This document shows positions 36,539 through 37,071 of a stretch of 37,071 bases of DNA, piece by piece. Under the pieces are notes generated by a model. The model saw only the letters and a program-made list of their open reading frames with translations. It was not told the origin of the DNA and made no database searches. The stretch's first letter is position 1, and the number at the start of each line of letters is the position of its first letter. A program made the translations under genes and the position numbers. Where the stretch lies: the NCBI GenBank assembly GCA_025456345.1, contig JALOKU010000028.1, forward strand, positions 1-37,071. Direction: 5' to 3'. This stretch comes from Vicinamibacterales bacterium. Lineage in GTDB: Bacteria; Acidobacteriota; Vicinamibacteria; Vicinamibacterales; JAKQTR01.

Positions 36539-37071
36539 TCAGTTGATGAATCGCAGGATCTCGCCCACGGGTCGCCGGTCGTGGTCCGCGGCGGGCGGCG
36601 CGGCCGGCACGCCGATGGCCACGAGCGCCGCCAGTTGCTGCGGCGCCTCGACACCGAGCAGCGCCTCCAGGGCCTCGCGGGCGATCAGCGGGCCGCTCAG
36701 CCAGCACGATCCGTAGCCGAGTCCGGTGGCGGCGAGCAGCAGGTGCTCGATGGCCGCGCCAATCGACTGGATGTCGGGGTGGCCGCGCATCGCGTTGATG
36801 TCCGCCGCGCTTGTCGAGGAGCCCGCCACGGCGCGCGCGATGACACTCTCGTAGGGCTGCCGCGTCACGGCCATCACCAGCGGCGCGTCGGCGAAGAACG
36901 TCGAGAACCACTCCACCCGCTGCGCGGCGCGGCGCGCATCCTCCGGCATGGCCGCGGGCAGCAGGGCCCGCAGCCGCACGCGCACGGCGTTGGCCATCTC
37001 CTCGAGCAGCGGCTTTCTCGTGATGGCGATGAACCGCCAGGGCTGCTGGTTGTTCGGGCTCGGCGCCAGGC
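36539..37071 (-). CDS. Nitroreductase family protein, start beyond window
   Basis: FMN-dependent NAD(P)H oxidoreductase, C-terminal 177 residues. The frame is open to the right edge and there reads SPNNQQPWRFIAITR, the nitroreductase N-terminal FMN-binding signature, so only a short N-terminal part is missing. AAIEHLLLAATGLGYGSCWLSGP is the conserved central FMN-binding helix and loop, and a C-terminal RRPVGEILRFIN closes the fold. Related enzymes reduce nitro compounds or act in cobalamin/coenzyme pathways; substrate not predictable. It converges on the Asp-box gene with a 15-nt gap. Confidence 0.93.
   Translation of the reverse strand, partial: LAPSPNNQQPWRFIAITRKPLLEEMANAVRVRLRALLPAAMPEDARRAAQRVEWFSTFFADAPLVMAVTRQPYESVIARAVAGSSTSAADINAMRGHPDIQSIGAAIEHLLLAATGLGYGSCWLSGPLIAREALEALLGVEAPQQLAALVAIGVPAAPPAADHDRRPVGEILRFIN

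Overview
The window is GC-rich, densely coding DNA from an uncultivated-type Gram-negative bacterium. An acidobacterium (Vicinamibacteria-like) is the best guess. This is inference from style: a Ser/Thr kinase fused to a TolB-like domain and TPRs, large Asp-box (sortilin/VPS10-like) secreted proteins, DUF1080 and DUF4412 secreted proteins, a class C beta-lactamase-like hydrolase and an outer-membrane beta-barrel. No rRNA, tRNA, CRISPR array, phage or complete transposon was seen. Both ends are cut inside genes: an M1 peptidase on the left and a nitroreductase on the right.

Left part (1-11.1 kb). The M1 metallopeptidase is followed by a six-helix membrane protein. Next comes the most striking locus: a secreted cytochrome with 30 CxxCH haem sites, two thirds of it built from a tri-haem module that settles to an exact 219-nt period, followed 9 nt later by an outer-membrane beta-barrel. 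The pair looks like a porin-cytochrome conduit or a cytochrome wire with its secretion or anchoring barrel. It is preceded by a near-consensus sigma-54 promoter and three inverted half-sites. On the minus strand follow a DUF1080 protein, a PLP-dependent decarboxylase and a translationally coupled LysE-type exporter, then a plus-strand DUF4412 protein.

Middle (11.1-24.4 kb). An ATP-grasp-like protein is coupled to an APC permease. Then come a serine hydrolase, a Phd/VapC toxin-antitoxin pair with an operator over a probably leaderless promoter, and a zinc-ribbon Ser/Thr kinase with an enlarged activation segment. A 1571-residue secreted metzincin-like protein carries twelve perfect GRGDL pentapeptides and five MBG/Ig-like repeats.

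Right part (24.6-37.1 kb). This is a respiration and oxidative-stress block on the minus strand: cydAB (bd-type quinol oxidase), katG and a PerR-type Fur regulator with its own promoter and candidate operator. A membrane protein follows, then a thiol-redox pair (DsbD-alpha-like protein and a redoxin), an endonuclease/exonuclease/phosphatase family protein, a 116-bp element with perfect 20-bp inverted ends, a large Asp-box protein and a partial nitroreductase.

Taken together, the genes suggest a bacterium living across oxic-anoxic boundaries. It would have bd oxidase and peroxide defence for low oxygen, and a multihaem conduit for moving electrons across or beyond the outer membrane. Several gene pairs overlap by GTGA or TGATG. 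Three different palindromic repeat families (6976-7018, 7339-7384, 33175-33290) suggest past activity of small mobile or REP-like elements.
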